A DNA stretch of 64,000 bases from Knoellia koreensis. Lineage in GTDB: Bacteria > Actinomycetota > Actinomycetes > Actinomycetales > Dermatophilaceae. The stretch covers positions 62,001-126,000 of the forward strand of contig NZ_JABEPQ010000001.1 in NCBI RefSeq assembly GCF_013041615.1, given 5' to 3'. The notes under the pieces are model-generated. The model searched no databases and was not told the DNA's origin. It saw only the letters and a list, made by a program, of their open reading frames with translations. Positions 33,933 through 44,370 of the stretch are shown piece by piece. Both the position numbers and the translations under genes were made by a program. How positions within the stretch are numbered: the first letter of the stretch is position 1; each line of letters begins with the position of its first letter.

Positions 33933-34037
33933 AAGCACCACCCAGAGCCGCTCAACCACAGGTGCCCCACGCCTGGTCCCGAGTGGCTTCTGCCGCCCTC
34001 TAACGGCAAGCAACCGACCAACCAGAAAGAACCACCC

Positions 34038-34298
34038 GTGGCAAACATCAAGTCCCAGCTCAAGCGGATCAAGACGAACCGCGTGGCGACCGAGCGCAAC
34101 AAGGCCGTCAAGAGCGAGCTCAAGACCTGGATCCGCAAGTTCCGCGAGGCCGCCGACTCCGGCGACGCCGCCGCGGCCAAGGATGCGCTGGCGACCGCGA
34201 GCAAGAAGCTCGACAAGGCCGTGAGCAAGGGCGTCATCCACGCCAACCAGGCCGCCAACAAGAAGTCGGCGATGGCCAAGAAGGCTGCCTCGCTCTGA
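34038..34298 (+). CDS. rpsT: 30S ribosomal protein S20
   Basis: An 86-residue, lysine-rich helical protein that binds 16S r[25 protein letters not shown] at the start and [15 protein letters not shown] at the end are family hallmarks. GTG 34038 follows an AGAAAGAACC purine tract. It has its own promoter and a structured leader and is followed by a strong hairpin. Confidence 0.97.
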   Translation: MANIKSQLKRIKTNRVATERNKAVKSELKTWIRKFREAADSGDAAAAKDALATASKKLDKAVSKGVIHANQAANKKSAMAKKAASL

Positions 34299-34318
34299 GG
34301 ACGCGCTGAGCCAACGCA

Positions 34319-34353
34319 CGAGGGCCGGTCACCGAGATGGTGACCGGCCCTCG
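34319..34353. terminator. Strong bidirectional hairpin between rpsT and the lysozyme gene
   Basis: A perfect 15-bp stem (34319-34333 and 34339-34353) with a 5-base loop, extendable outwards past one mismatch, lies between convergent rpsT and the GH25 gene. Confidence 0.88.
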
Positions 34354-34391
34354 CGCGTGTGCGGCGGTATGCCGCGTGCCCGCCGTGGGGG

Positions 34392-35291
34392 TCAGCCCAG
34401 CGCCATCGCCTTGACTCGGGTCAGGTCGCCGTTGAAGTAGTCCTGGTCGATCGGGCTGTCGGTGTACTGCCAGATCGTGTAGTAGCCCCAGCCGGCGGGA
34501 AGGGTGCCGGCGGTGGAGGCGTAGCGCGCGATCCACAGCGGGTTGGTGGCGCTGAACTGGCTGGTGTTGCCCGTGCAGGTCGTCCACCAGCTCGTCGTGG
34601 TGTAGATGACGGCGTCGCGGCCGGTGCGCGCCTTGTAGCGGCTGAGGAACGACGCGATCCAGCTGCGCATCGACGCCTGCGACAGGCCGTAACACGTTGC
34701 GCCGTAAGGGTTGTACTCGATGTCGAGCACGCCGGGCAGCGTCTTGCCGTCGCGGGACCAGCCGCCGCCGTGGTTGACGAAGTAGTCGGCCTGGGTGGCG
34801 CCGCTCGAGCTGTTCGGCAGCGCGAAGTGGTAGGCGCCGCGGATCATGCCGATGTTGTACGACCCGTTGTACTGCTGGGCGAAGTAGTCGTTCGTGTAGC
34901 CGGTGCCCTCGGTGGCCTTGACGTAGGCGAACTTCTTGCCCTGACCCCACCAGTACGACCAGTTGACGTTGCCCTGCCAGCCCGAGACGTCGATGCCCGG
35001 CGTCTGGGTGGCGGTCGCGAGGCTGGTGCGGGCGCCCGGTGCGGTGACGGCGGGGGCCCCCTTGGGCGACGTGCCGGTCCGCTGCTGCGACCACCCCATG
35101 CTCGCCTGGCCGGGCTGGGTGATACCGGCCTTGCGGGCCGCGGCCGTCGGTGTGGGGCCGGTCTTGGCGGCCGCACCGTCGGGTGCTGCGACGGCCGTCG
35201 TGGCGGGTGCCGCGAGGGCGACTGCGGCGACGGCGGCCACAGTGGTGAGCAGGGCGCGCACGCGGCGCCCGGGGAGCTGTCGGGTGGTCAT
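34392..35291 (-). CDS. Secreted GH25 lysozyme (N-acetylmuramidase)
   Basis: A 299-residue exported enzyme. The start MTTRQLPGRRVRALLTTVAAVAAVAL with an Ala-rich cleavage region near residue 36 is a signal peptide; an unstructured Ala/Pro/Thr linker runs to about 95. The GH25 domain then shows GIDVSGWQGNVNW (catalytic-site Asp), YVKATEG, GAYHFALP, and the acid pair in VLDIEYNPYG. It should cleave the muramic acid-GlcNAc bond in peptidoglycan. The 148 bases upstream hold no riboswitch that I can fold convincingly. Confidence 0.92.
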   Translation of the reverse strand: MTTRQLPGRRVRALLTTVAAVAAVALAAPATTAVAAPDGAAAKTGPTPTAAARKAGITQPGQASMGWSQQRTGTSPKGAPAVTAPGARTSLATATQTPGIDVSGWQGNVNWSYWWGQGKKFAYVKATEGTGYTNDYFAQQYNGSYNIGMIRGAYHFALPNSSSGATQADYFVNHGGGWSRDGKTLPGVLDIEYNPYGATCYGLSQASMRSWIASFLSRYKARTGRDAVIYTTTSWWTTCTGNTSQFSATNPLWIARYASTAGTLPAGWGYYTIWQYTDSPIDQDYFNGDLTRVKAMALG

Positions 35292-35439
35292 CGAGGTTGC
35301 CTTTCGTCGCTGGCCCGGCCACACGTGACGCTACGAAGCGGACGCCAGCCGTAGGTCAGGCGCCGGTGAAAGGTTCCCCAAGAGCGGGGCAAATGTGGGC
35401 AAAGACAAGGGTCCCGAAGCCGTCGTGAGCCGCCGGGCC

Positions 35440-36015
35440 TCAGCGGTGGGTACGCACGGCCTCCGCGACCAGCTCGAACGTCTTCTGGTCGAGCACGGCG
35501 CCCTCCCGGCGCACGGCGACCGCGTCGACCCGCAGGATGCGGTCCACCCGCACCTCGCTCGGCCGCCCGCGCGAGTCCCACGCACCGGAGCCGATGTCGA
35601 CCCAGTAGCGCCCGCGCCGCGCCTCGTCCTCCTTGTCGCGGTCGTGGTCCTTGCTCGTCAGCATGAGGGCGAGCAGCCACGGGAGGTCGTGGCCGACCAC
35701 GAGGACCGGCCGGTCCTTGCCCTGGGTGTAGTCCTCCTCGAACGGCACCCAGGTCCACACGATCTCGCCCGGGTCGGGCTGCCCGTCGGGGTTGGGCGCG
35801 TATGTCAGCTCGGGCGTCCCCGTGAAGTCGCCCGGGTATGCCGCCCGGGGCGCAGTCGTGGGCCGGTCGCCGCGACGCTCACCCCCACGCTCACCCCCAC
35901 GCTCACCCCTGCGGTCGCGTCGGAGCTGGTCCTGCGTCGACCGGCTCGGCCGCCCGCGGTCGTTCCCGCCCACGCCGGTCAGGGCTCGCCGGATCCGGTC
36001 AGTCCATCTGCGCAC
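35440..36015 (-). CDS. PemK/MazF-like protein with a repetitive Arg/Gly/Glu N-terminus
   Basis: A 191-residue protein. Residues about 75-190 resemble the PemK/MazF fold used by endoribonuclease toxins: GEIVWTWVPFEED, DRPVLVVGHDLPWLLALMLTSK and VRVDRILRVDAVAVRREGAVLDQKTFELVAEAV. The first 70 residues are Arg-rich and include an RGERGGERGGER run from a 12-bp tandem repeat. No small antitoxin gene is adjacent, so it is probably a solitary housekeeping relative and not an active toxin-antitoxin pair. GTG 36015 follows TAGCGT by 6 bases, suggesting a leaderless mRNA. Confidence 0.72.
   Translation of the reverse strand: MRRWTDRIRRALTGVGGNDRGRPSRSTQDQLRRDRRGERGGERGGERRGDRPTTAPRAAYPGDFTGTPELTYAPNPDGQPDPGEIVWTWVPFEEDYTQGKDRPVLVVGHDLPWLLALMLTSKDHDRDKEDEARRGRYWVDIGSGAWDSRGRPSEVRVDRILRVDAVAVRREGAVLDQKTFELVAEAVRTHR
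35875..35910 (-). repeat. Three 12-bp tandem repeats in the PemK-like gene
   Basis: ACGCTCACCCCC occurs three times in tandem on the + strand, the last copy with one change, encoding Gly-Glu-Arg-Gly units. Confidence 0.85.
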
Positions 36016-36021
36016 GCCAGC

Positions 36022-36027
36022 ACGCTA
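36022..36027 (-). promoter_or_regulatory. Leaderless -10 box of the PemK-like gene
   Basis: TAGCGT on the minus strand ends 6 bases before GTG 36015. Confidence 0.45.
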
Positions 36028-36054
36028 TCGGGTGCTGGCGGGGCAGCAGGTCCC

Positions 36055-37074
36055 TCAGCTCTGCGCAGTGCCGGCCGCGCTCCAGCCGCGACGGTGCGCG
36101 AGCCAGGCGAGGAAGGTGCGCGCCATCTGCCGCTGGTGGGCGCGCAAAACATCCAGCGTCCCCGCCCAGGTCGGATGTTGGGCGTGTTCGGCCATGTACC
36201 CGATGACCACCGCGAGGAACGAGTCCACCGCCTCGTCAGGCACCCCCTCGAGCAGCGGCGAGCGGGCCGCCATCCCGTCGGCGTCGAGCCCTTGGTGGGC
36301 CATGAGCGGCAGCAGCCCGACGAAGTCGGCCCACGCCGGACCGCGCGCCGTCCAGTTCCAGTCGACGACCCGCACGCGGCCACCGGGCTCGACCAGCATG
36401 TTGTCCGGTCGCAGGTCGGCGTGCACCAGCCGGTCACCGGTGAGGCGGGTGGCGGCCCGGTGCCCGAGTGCCGCCAGCTCATCCGCCTGCCCGGAGGACA
36501 ACCGAGGTATGCCGCGTGGCCACTCGCGTTCGCCGCTCGCCAGCTCGTCGAGGCAGGTCAGCGACATCTCGTCTGCTCCGACCGCGTCGGCGAAGGACTC
36601 CTCGGTCACCTCGGCCACCTCGTCGGGTGGCAGGGCAGCCAGCTCCAGGCAGGTTGCGTGGACGGCCTGCGCGTCGGCAGCCGTCCACGGCATACCGGGG
36701 AGGTGGCCGTCGATCGCCTCGAGCACCACGACCTGCCAGTCGTCGGCGGGGCCGGCGCCGACGACGCGGGGAGCGGTGACCCTGCCGTCCAGCCTGCGCA
36801 GGATCGCGGCCTCGCGTGGGACCGCCTCCAGCGCGAAGGGGGCCGCGGGCCCGGCGGCCTTGGCGAAGACCCGGCGACCGTCGCGCAGGGTGAGCAGGCC
36901 GGCATACGCACCGGTGAAGCCCGAGGTCACCGAAGGTGACGCCTCCATAACCGGCGCGCCGGCCACCTCGGCCAGCGCGTCCCTCACCACGGGCGGCAGG
37001 TCGTCGAACTGCGGTCGCTGCGACGTGTTCCGGTAGTCGACGTCGCGAGGGGCGTCGTCGAAATCGCTTGTCAC
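36055..37074 (-). CDS. Aminoglycoside phosphotransferase (APH)-family kinase
   Basis: A 339-residue small-molecule kinase of the APH/choline-kinase fold. The lysine strand VFAKAAG lies near residue 70, PREAAILRRLDG follows, the catalytic loop is HADLRPDNML near 225 and the metal Asp is in VRVVDWNW. The substrate cannot be inferred; resistance activity should not be assumed because most chromosomal members phosphorylate metabolites. GTG 37074 overlaps the stop of the M48 gene (GTGA), so they are coupled. Confidence 0.85.
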   Translation of the reverse strand: MTSDFDDAPRDVDYRNTSQRPQFDDLPPVVRDALAEVAGAPVMEASPSVTSGFTGAYAGLLTLRDGRRVFAKAAGPAAPFALEAVPREAAILRRLDGRVTAPRVVGAGPADDWQVVVLEAIDGHLPGMPWTAADAQAVHATCLELAALPPDEVAEVTEESFADAVGADEMSLTCLDELASGEREWPRGIPRLSSGQADELAALGHRAATRLTGDRLVHADLRPDNMLVEPGGRVRVVDWNWTARGPAWADFVGLLPLMAHQGLDADGMAARSPLLEGVPDEAVDSFLAVVIGYMAEHAQHPTWAGTLDVLRAHQRQMARTFLAWLAHRRGWSAAGTAQS

Positions 37075-37967
37075 GAGCGGTGTTTCGGCCGCCACAGCAG
37101 CCGGCCCGGCCTGCGCCGGTCACGCAACGCGTACATGCGCCAGACCAGCACCGGGTGTGACGCGAGCGCGTTGACCCACCACACGAAGAATCCCTTCTCG
37201 GTGGTGGCGCGGTCGGCGAGCGCGTTCACGTCGACGGTGCGGTTGAGGTACTTGCCGGCGGCCAGGGTCGCCATCGCGCCCGCGCTGCCCTGCGGCACGT
37301 AGGCGTACCCGAAGTTGTCCGCGGTGTACTCCTGGCTGCGCGACAGCGTCGACCCGAGGAACGGGATCCAGGACGCGCCACTGATCCCGAGCAGGCGCCA
37401 GTAGCTCGTGTGGCCGGCGGCGATGTGCCCGACCTCGTGCCCGATGATGAACCGCAGCGCGTCGGGATCCCTTGCGGCACCACCGATCTCGAACAGGTCG
37501 CTGTAGACGAAGATGAACTTGCGGAAGCCGTGCCCGGACGCCGCCGCGTTGATGACACCGTTGCCCAGCACGACGTAGGCGTCCGGCAGCTTCGGCAGCC
37601 CGTAGTACGCCGCGGCGTCCACGAGCATGCGGTACGCCTCGGGGTACTGGGTCTCGGTGATCTTCACACCGCCCAGCCGCATCCGGGCGTAGAGCTGCCC
37701 ACGCGCGAAGTAGATGAGGAGGGGAGCGACGAGGAAGAACACGGCATACGGGTCGGGCTCGCGGCGCTCGATGATCGCCGACGCGACCTCGTACCCGGCC
37801 ACCGACCACACGACGAACGACGCGAGGATCACCAGGACGAGGCACAGGTTCTCGAGCGGGTGCCGCACGTGGGTCCGCACGGACTTGCGGTAGCCCGGCG
37901 GAAAGGTTGCCGTCCCCGTGCCCGGTGTCGGGCTCGGCAGCGGCGGCTGGAAGGTGGGTTCGGCCAT
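37071..37967 (-). CDS. M48-family membrane metalloprotease
   Basis: A 298-residue zinc protease with two N-terminal membrane helices (about 42-62 and 74-88) and the HEXXH site IIGHEVGHIAAGH (H177, E178, H181), then RSQEYTADNFGY, whose Glu is the third zinc ligand. YVVLGNGVINAAASG is typical of HtpX/Ste24 relatives. It probably degrades misfolded membrane proteins. ATG 37967 follows GAGGGG. It lies divergent from the MFS gene, 61 bases between starts. Confidence 0.9.
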   Translation of the reverse strand: MAEPTFQPPLPSPTPGTGTATFPPGYRKSVRTHVRHPLENLCLVLVILASFVVWSVAGYEVASAIIERREPDPYAVFFLVAPLLIYFARGQLYARMRLGGVKITETQYPEAYRMLVDAAAYYGLPKLPDAYVVLGNGVINAAASGHGFRKFIFVYSDLFEIGGAARDPDALRFIIGHEVGHIAAGHTSYWRLLGISGASWIPFLGSTLSRSQEYTADNFGYAYVPQGSAGAMATLAAGKYLNRTVDVNALADRATTEKGFFVWWVNALASHPVLVWRMYALRDRRRPGRLLWRPKHRS

Positions 37968-38028
37968 CGTCCCCTCACTCACTCGTGGTCGGCTCGCATC
38001 GTATGGGGCGAACCTGTCCGAACCGGGA

Positions 38029-39297
38029 ATGCCCCACCCGTCCCCACCGGTTGCACCACTCGTGGCGGACACGACGCAGGCGCACCAGCCTGCCCTCAGC
38101 AACCCCGTGGGCGCCCGCGTCCGCCCCACCCACACCGGGCTGGCCCTGTTCGCCCTCGCCGTCGGCGGCTTCGCGATCGGGACCACCGAGTTCGTGACGA
38201 TGGGCCTGCTGCCGGAGGTGGCTCGCGGCGTCGACATCGACATCCCGACCGCCGGCCACGTCGTCTCCGCGTATGCCGCGGGCGTCGTCGTGGGTGCCCC
38301 CGTCCTGGCCACCCTCGGGTCGCGACTGCCGCGCAAGACGTTGCTGCTGTGGCTCATGGCGGGCTTCGCCGTCGCCAACGCGCTGTCCGCGGTGGCCGGT
38401 TCGTACGGGTTCCTCATGGTCGCCCGGTTCCTCTCCGGGCTGCCGCACGGCGCCTACTTCGGCGTTGGCTCGCTCGTCGCCGCGTCGCTGGTGCCGCCGC
38501 ACCGACGCACCTGGGCGGTCTCGATGATGATCGCCGGCCTGACCGTCGCGAACATCGTGGGCGTCCCCGTGACGACGAAGCTCGGCCAGGAGCTCGGGTG
38601 GGAGTGGCCGTATGCCGCGGTGAGCGTCATCGCGCTGGTCACCGTGGCGGCCGTCTGGCGCTGGGTGCCGTGGTGCCCGCCGGACGGGGGCGTGTCGATG
38701 CGCTCGGAGCTGTCGGCGCTGCGCCGACCCCAGGTGTGGTTCGCCCTGGCGATCGGCACGGTCGGGTTCGGCGGGATGTTCGCGACGTTCTCCTACATCG
38801 CGCCGACGATGACCGAGCTCGGCGGCTTCTCGAGCGGGACGATCCCGCTGATCCTCGCCCTCTATGGCGTGGGCATGACCGCGGGCGCGATGCTCGCCGG
38901 GCCGGTGTCGCGGATCGGGCTGCTGCGCGGCATCACCGTGACGCTGGGGCTGATCGCCGTGCTGCTGGTGCTGTTCGGCCCGGCGGTGGCCGGGGCCCAG
39001 TGGCTGGCGCTCGTCGCCGTGTTCCTGCTCGGCCTGTTGCCGAGCGTGCTCGTGCCGATGCTCCAGACGCGGCTCATGGATGTCGCCCAGGAGGGGCAGT
39101 CGCTCGCGGCCGCGCTCAACCACTCGACCCTCAACCTCGCCAACGCCCTCGGCGCCTGGCTGGGTTCGGTGGTGCTCGCCGCCGGGCTCGGGTACGAGTG
39201 GCCGTCGCGCATCGGCGCGATGCTCGCGGTGCTCGGTGTCGGCATCGCCCTCGCCTCGGCGGCCGCCCAGCGAGCGGGGCGTCCACGGCATACCTGA
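38029..39297 (+). CDS. MFS transporter, AraJ/CmlR-like drug or sugar exporter
   Basis: A 422-residue twelve-helix permease. Helix 1 [25 protein letters not shown] is the signature of the AraJ/CmlA/SotB-type DHA1 group; the loop [12 protein letters not shown] and [14 protein letters not shown] follow. Substrate unknown. Start choice is uncertain: ATG 38029 or GTG 38062, neither with a clear Shine-Dalgarno sequence; the membrane region begins after both. Confidence 0.87.
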   Translation: MPHPSPPVAPLVADTTQAHQPALSNPVGARVRPTHTGLALFALAVGGFAIGTTEFVTMGLLPEVARGVDIDIPTAGHVVSAYAAGVVVGAPVLATLGSRLPRKTLLLWLMAGFAVANALSAVAGSYGFLMVARFLSGLPHGAYFGVGSLVAASLVPPHRRTWAVSMMIAGLTVANIVGVPVTTKLGQELGWEWPYAAVSVIALVTVAAVWRWVPWCPPDGGVSMRSELSALRRPQVWFALAIGTVGFGGMFATFSYIAPTMTELGGFSSGTIPLILALYGVGMTAGAMLAGPVSRIGLLRGITVTLGLIAVLLVLFGPAVAGAQWLALVAVFLLGLLPSVLVPMLQTRLMDVAQEGQSLAAALNHSTLNLANALGAWLGSVVLAAGLGYEWPSRIGAMLAVLGVGIALASAAAQRAGRPRHT

Positions 39298-39355
39298 CGG
39301 CATGGGAGGATGGACCGATTCCGTCCGCCGACGTCCCCAGAGGTTTGAAGCACCC

Positions 39356-41215
<1,860 letters not shown>

Positions 41216-41242
41216 GCGGGCCCACACCCGCAAAACCCCTCC

Positions 41243-41285
41243 TGCGCGGCAAACGTCGGGCTACTAACCCGAGGTATGCCGCGCA
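41243..41285. terminator. Compound hairpin after lepA containing the octamer
   Basis: An outer 9-bp stem (TGCGCGGCA at 41243-41251 with TGCCGCGCA at 41277-41285) encloses an inner TCGGG/CCCGA stem (41256-41260 and 41268-41272). The right flank contains GTATGCCG. Confidence 0.6.
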
Positions 41286-41302
41286 ACGGGGGTGTTGCGG
41301 GG

Positions 41303-41319
41303 TTACCCGTGGGTAATAT
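41303..41319 (+). promoter_or_regulatory. Palindrome plus leaderless -10 box of the DUF4442 gene
   Basis: TTACCC-GT-GGGTAA (41303-41316) is a perfect palindrome overlapping TAATAT (41314-41319), which ends 6 bases before ATG 41326. A repressor on the palindrome would block the promoter. Confidence 0.55.
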
Positions 41320-41325
41320 CGGCGC

Positions 41326-41802
41326 ATGGTCGACACCTACGCGCTCTGGCGACGCGTCACGGCATACCCCCAGGGCAAGCGGATCTTCTCACTCGTCTTC
41401 GAGCAGGCGGCGCCCTACTTCCGCACCACACGGCCACGGTTCGTCGAGCTGGGCCCGAACCGTGCCGTCCTCACGATCAGGAAGCGCCGCCGCGTGCAGA
41501 ACCACATCGGCACCGTCCACGTCATCGCCATCTGCAACGGCCTCGAGGCCGCCATGGGCGCCCTCGCCGAGGCGACCATCCCGGCCACGCGCAGGTGGAT
41601 CCCCAAGGGCATGGAGGTGGACTACACCGCCAAGGCCACGAGCGACATCACCTGCGTGGCCGAGACCGACCCGGCCGACTGGGCGCGGGCAGGTGATGTC
41701 GAGATCCCGGTGCGGGTCAAGGGGATTCGCGACGATGGGACGCCGGTGGTGCAGGGCGTCATCCGGCTCTGGGTGACCGACAAGCCACAGCGCACCAGCT
41801 GA
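41326..41802 (+). CDS. DUF4442 hotdog-fold protein (PaaI-like thioesterase family)
   Basis: A 158-residue protein with the DUF4442 pattern: AAPYFRTTRPRFVELGPNRAVLTIRKRRRVQNHIGTVHVIAICNGLE and AAMGALAEATIPATRRWIPKGMEVDY. It is related to PaaI acyl-CoA thioesterases, so acyl-thioester binding is likely, but no substrate is known. The leaderless promoter fixes the start. Confidence 0.82.
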   Translation: MVDTYALWRRVTAYPQGKRIFSLVFEQAAPYFRTTRPRFVELGPNRAVLTIRKRRRVQNHIGTVHVIAICNGLEAAMGALAEATIPATRRWIPKGMEVDYTAKATSDITCVAETDPADWARAGDVEIPVRVKGIRDDGTPVVQGVIRLWVTDKPQRTS

Positions 41803-41813
41803 CGCGAGGTCGG

Positions 41814-42377
41814 TCAGGCGGGGACCGTGGACTCCTCGACGTCGCCGAGGTCGAGCGGTTCGGCCGGTTCGGCGGAGGTGATCATGGCCTCGGCCAGCGC
41901 CCACAGCCGGAGTATGCCGTGTGGCCAGACCTCCTCAGTCGTCGCCTCTAGCTCCGGTCGGGTCCACCACCGGTGGGCCGTCATCGTGAGCTGCTCGAGC
42001 TCGGTGTGTCCACTGACGTCGATCTCGAAGGCCGGCACGCGGACGACCCAGAACACCTCGTCCTGGGTCGTGATGAGGTCGCTGTAGCCGTGCACGACCG
42101 TCCGCGTCGCCAGCGGCCCGACCAGGTCGGACTCCGCCACGACGACACCGGTTTCCTCGGCCAGCTCACGGACGGCGGCCTCCCGGTCGGTCTCGCCGAC
42201 CTCCACCCCGCCGCCCGGCGTGATCCACCAGTGCGGCACGGGCGTCAGGCCGAGGTCGCTGTCGCGGAAGAGCAGCAGCCGGTCGAGGTCGTCGACCAGC
42301 AGCACGCGCATCGCCCGCCGTCGTCCCCGCGGTCGGTCGGCAGGGTCGGCCGGCACAGCCCCGGTCGCCGCCGTCAT
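41814..42377 (-). CDS. NUDIX hydrolase
   Basis: A 187-residue pyrophosphohydrolase with the full Nudix box GGGVEVGETDREAAVRELAEETGV near residues 55-78 (split motif G-x5-E-x7-REUxEExGU). Substrate is unknown; the preceding RAMRVLLVDDLDRLLLFRD strand is standard. ATG 42377 overlaps the phosphatase stop (ATGA), so it is the second gene of a two-gene unit. Confidence 0.9.
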   Translation of the reverse strand: MTAATGAVPADPADRPRGRRRAMRVLLVDDLDRLLLFRDSDLGLTPVPHWWITPGGGVEVGETDREAAVRELAEETGVVVAESDLVGPLATRTVVHGYSDLITTQDEVFWVVRVPAFEIDVSGHTELEQLTMTAHRWWTRPELEATTEEVWPHGILRLWALAEAMITSAEPAEPLDLGDVEESTVPA

Positions 42378-43171
42378 GCGCGCAACCGGTCGCGCAGCCG
42401 CGCGACGTCGGCGTCGGACCAGCCGTTCTCGACGAGCCATCCGGTGGCGCCACCGTGCTGCTCGCGCAGCACGGTGAGGATGCGCGCCATGGTCTCGGGC
42501 CGGGGCACGTGGTGGCTCATCGGCTGGTCGCGCAGCACGTCGGCGTATGCCGGCCGCTCCATGAGGCGGGCCACAACGGCCTCGATGCGCTCGCCGGTGC
42601 GGACGTAGTCGGCGACCACGTCGTCGTCGGAGACCCCCGCGACCGACAGAGCCATGCCGACCACCGTGCCGGTGCGGTCCTTGCCGGCGGCGCAGTGCAC
42701 GATCGTCGCACCCCGTGCGTCGGCGATGACGCCGAGCGCGCCGAGCACCGAGTCGGGCCGGTCCGCGAGGTAGCCGAGGTAGTGGCTCGCCCAGAAGTCG
42801 TCGTCACGCCTGACCGGGGCCGGGCGCTTGCCCTTGGCGGACTTGGACCAGGGCAGGACGAGTGCGTCCGCCGCGTCGACCTCGACCTCGTCGTCACGGA
42901 ACATCGAGTGCCGGTGGTGGGTGGCGAGGTCGCGTGCCTGCAACGGCCCCGGCCCCTCGATCTGCACCTCCACGTTGCTGCGCAGGTCCACGATGTCCGT
43001 GACGCCGACCTGCTCGACCAGCCGCTCGATGTCGGCGTCGCTGAGGTCCTGCAGGTTGTCCGAGCGCAGCAGCCGCCCCGTGGCAACCGTCCCGCCGTCG
43101 GTGGTGGGCAGGCCGCCGACGTCGCGCATGTTGGCGACACCGTCGAGGTCGATCCATCCGCTCGTGGTCAC
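42374..43171 (-). CDS. Tyrosine-protein phosphatase (IphP/PtpB type)
   Basis: A 265-residue phosphatase with the P-loop IVHCAAGKDRTGTV near residue 158 (HCxxGKDR), preceded by LDGVANMRDVGGLPT and RLLRSDNLQDLS, the hallmarks of the MptpB/IphP family. These enzymes act on phosphotyrosine, phosphoserine and sometimes phosphoinositides. GTG 43171 follows TATGGT by 6 bases, consistent with a leaderless transcript. It overlaps the NUDIX gene. Confidence 0.9.
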   Translation of the reverse strand: MTTSGWIDLDGVANMRDVGGLPTTDGGTVATGRLLRSDNLQDLSDADIERLVEQVGVTDIVDLRSNVEVQIEGPGPLQARDLATHHRHSMFRDDEVEVDAADALVLPWSKSAKGKRPAPVRRDDDFWASHYLGYLADRPDSVLGALGVIADARGATIVHCAAGKDRTGTVVGMALSVAGVSDDDVVADYVRTGERIEAVVARLMERPAYADVLRDQPMSHHVPRPETMARILTVLREQHGGATGWLVENGWSDADVARLRDRLRA

Positions 43172-43177
43172 CCTTGG

Positions 43178-43183
43178 ACCATA
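43178..43183 (-). promoter_or_regulatory. Leaderless -10 box of the phosphatase gene
   Basis: TATGGT on the minus strand ends 6 bases before GTG 43171. Confidence 0.45.
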
Positions 43184-43189
43184 TGCCGC

Positions 43190-44140
43190 TCAGGTGTCCA
43201 CGACGTGACCGGCACCCTGCGTCTCGGCGGCCGTGGCCACGGCGTCGGCCACGACGAGGTCGACGAGCCCGTTGCCGAGGTTCTGGCACACCACCCGGCC
43301 CTCATGCCGCGGACCGGTCAGGAGGCTCCCGGTGGGACCGCTGGCACCGGGGTAGTCGGGTCCGAGCGACCCGGCGAGCCGCAGTGCCTCGAACTGCTCT
43401 GGGTGGTCGGCGACGAGCGTCGCCGTCCGGGCGAGGGCGGGCCCGACGCAGGAGCTGTAGTCGAGGGGGAGCAGCAGGGCGTCGTCGCGCACCCAGCTCG
43501 GGTCGAGGTGCAGGCCGGGTGCACCGATGGCCAGCGCGGTGACGACCACTCGCGCGGCTCCGGCGGCTGCGGCCCTCGTCGGAGCCCGGGTGATCGTTAC
43601 CTGCGGCGCCTCGGTCGCGGCCCAGGCGACGAGCTCGTCGAGCGCCTGCGGCCGCCGCGCCCACACCGTGACGTCGGTGTGCCCGAGGGTCTCGAGCACC
43701 CGCAGGTGGGACCGCACCTGGACCCCCGCCCCGAGGACCGCGACGGGCTCGCCGGGGTCAGCCAGGGCGGCGACGCAGGCGCCGGTCACGGCGGCCGTGC
43801 GCAGGGCGGTGAGCCCGCCCGCGGGCAGCACGGCACGCGGCATACCGGTCACGGCGTCGTTGACGACGACGAGCCCGGACGCGGTCGGCAGGCCGCGCTC
43901 GACGTTGTCGGGCACGATGCTGATCCACTTGCAGCCCAACAGGTTTCGTTCGGGGTATGCCGCGGGCATGGCGTTCGCGAACGCTCCGGCGCCGGCCTGC
44001 CCGCCGAGCCGGACGGTGGGCTTCGGCGGTACCTGCGCCTCCCCGTCGGCGATCGCGAGGAGGGCCTCACGCGCCAGCTCGACGGCCCGGGCGGGGGAGG
44101 GAAGGAGGCGCTCGATGTCGGCCTCGGTGAGCACGCGCAT
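43190..44140 (-). CDS. Ornithine cyclodeaminase/mu-crystallin family protein
   Basis: A 316-residue NAD(P)-dependent enzyme. GCKWISIVPDNVERGLPT, the LTALRTAAVTGACVAAL segment and the Rossmann loop VAVLGAGVQVRSHLRVL near residue 135 match the family, which includes ornithine cyclodeaminase, ketimine reductase and alanine dehydrogenase. Which reaction applies is unclear. The start at ATG 44140 follows TAGGGT by 6 bases. Confidence 0.87.
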   Translation of the reverse strand: MRVLTEADIERLLPSPARAVELAREALLAIADGEAQVPPKPTVRLGGQAGAGAFANAMPAAYPERNLLGCKWISIVPDNVERGLPTASGLVVVNDAVTGMPRAVLPAGGLTALRTAAVTGACVAALADPGEPVAVLGAGVQVRSHLRVLETLGHTDVTVWARRPQALDELVAWAATEAPQVTITRAPTRAAAAGAARVVVTALAIGAPGLHLDPSWVRDDALLLPLDYSSCVGPALARTATLVADHPEQFEALRLAGSLGPDYPGASGPTGSLLTGPRHEGRVVCQNLGNGLVDLVVADAVATAAETQGAGHVVDT

Positions 44141-44146
44141 GGTGCG

Positions 44147-44152
44147 ACCCTA
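44147..44152 (-). promoter_or_regulatory. Leaderless -10 box of the cyclodeaminase-family gene
   Basis: TAGGGT on the minus strand ends 6 bases before ATG 44140. Confidence 0.5.
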
Positions 44153-44182
44153 CGGTCGGGCCAGATGCCCGGGCACAAAGGT

Positions 44183-44217
44183 GAGGGCCTCGGAAAGTAT
44201 GAGTTTCCGAGGCCCTC
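44183..44217. terminator. Perfect 14-bp hairpin in a divergent intergenic region
   Basis: GAGGGCCTCGGAAA (44183-44196) and its complement (44204-44217) enclose a 7-base loop. It lies between divergent starts, where no coding transcript should end. Confidence 0.7.
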
Positions 44218-44338
44218 TACAACCAGAACCGAAGTCCTGATCGACGCTCTCACCGAGGTGAGTGCGTATGGACATTTCTAGTGGGCGGCCCGAGGGTGCG
44301 CAAGGGGTGGGACGAACTTTTTCCGAACTTTTCGGGTC

Positions 44339-44370
44339 TTTCCGGCGTGTCCTGCTCGACACGCCGGAAA
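44339..44370. terminator. Perfect 13-bp hairpin upstream of hemW
   Basis: TTTCCGGCGTGTC (44339-44351) and its complement (44358-44370) enclose a 6-base loop, 57 bases before hemW, after a tract with two CGAACTTTT direct repeats. It may be a leader attenuator or the end of a short RNA. Confidence 0.65.

Noticed and set aside
35292-35439. Possible c-di-AMP riboswitch upstream of the GH25 lysozyme
   Set aside because: Such elements precede cell-wall hydrolases in actinobacteria, but the leader is only about 100-150 bases and the conserved core could not be found.
36055-37074. Antibiotic-resistance phosphotransferase
   Set aside because: The kinase fold is clear, but nothing indicates an aminoglycoside substrate; chromosomal APH-fold kinases mostly act on metabolites.
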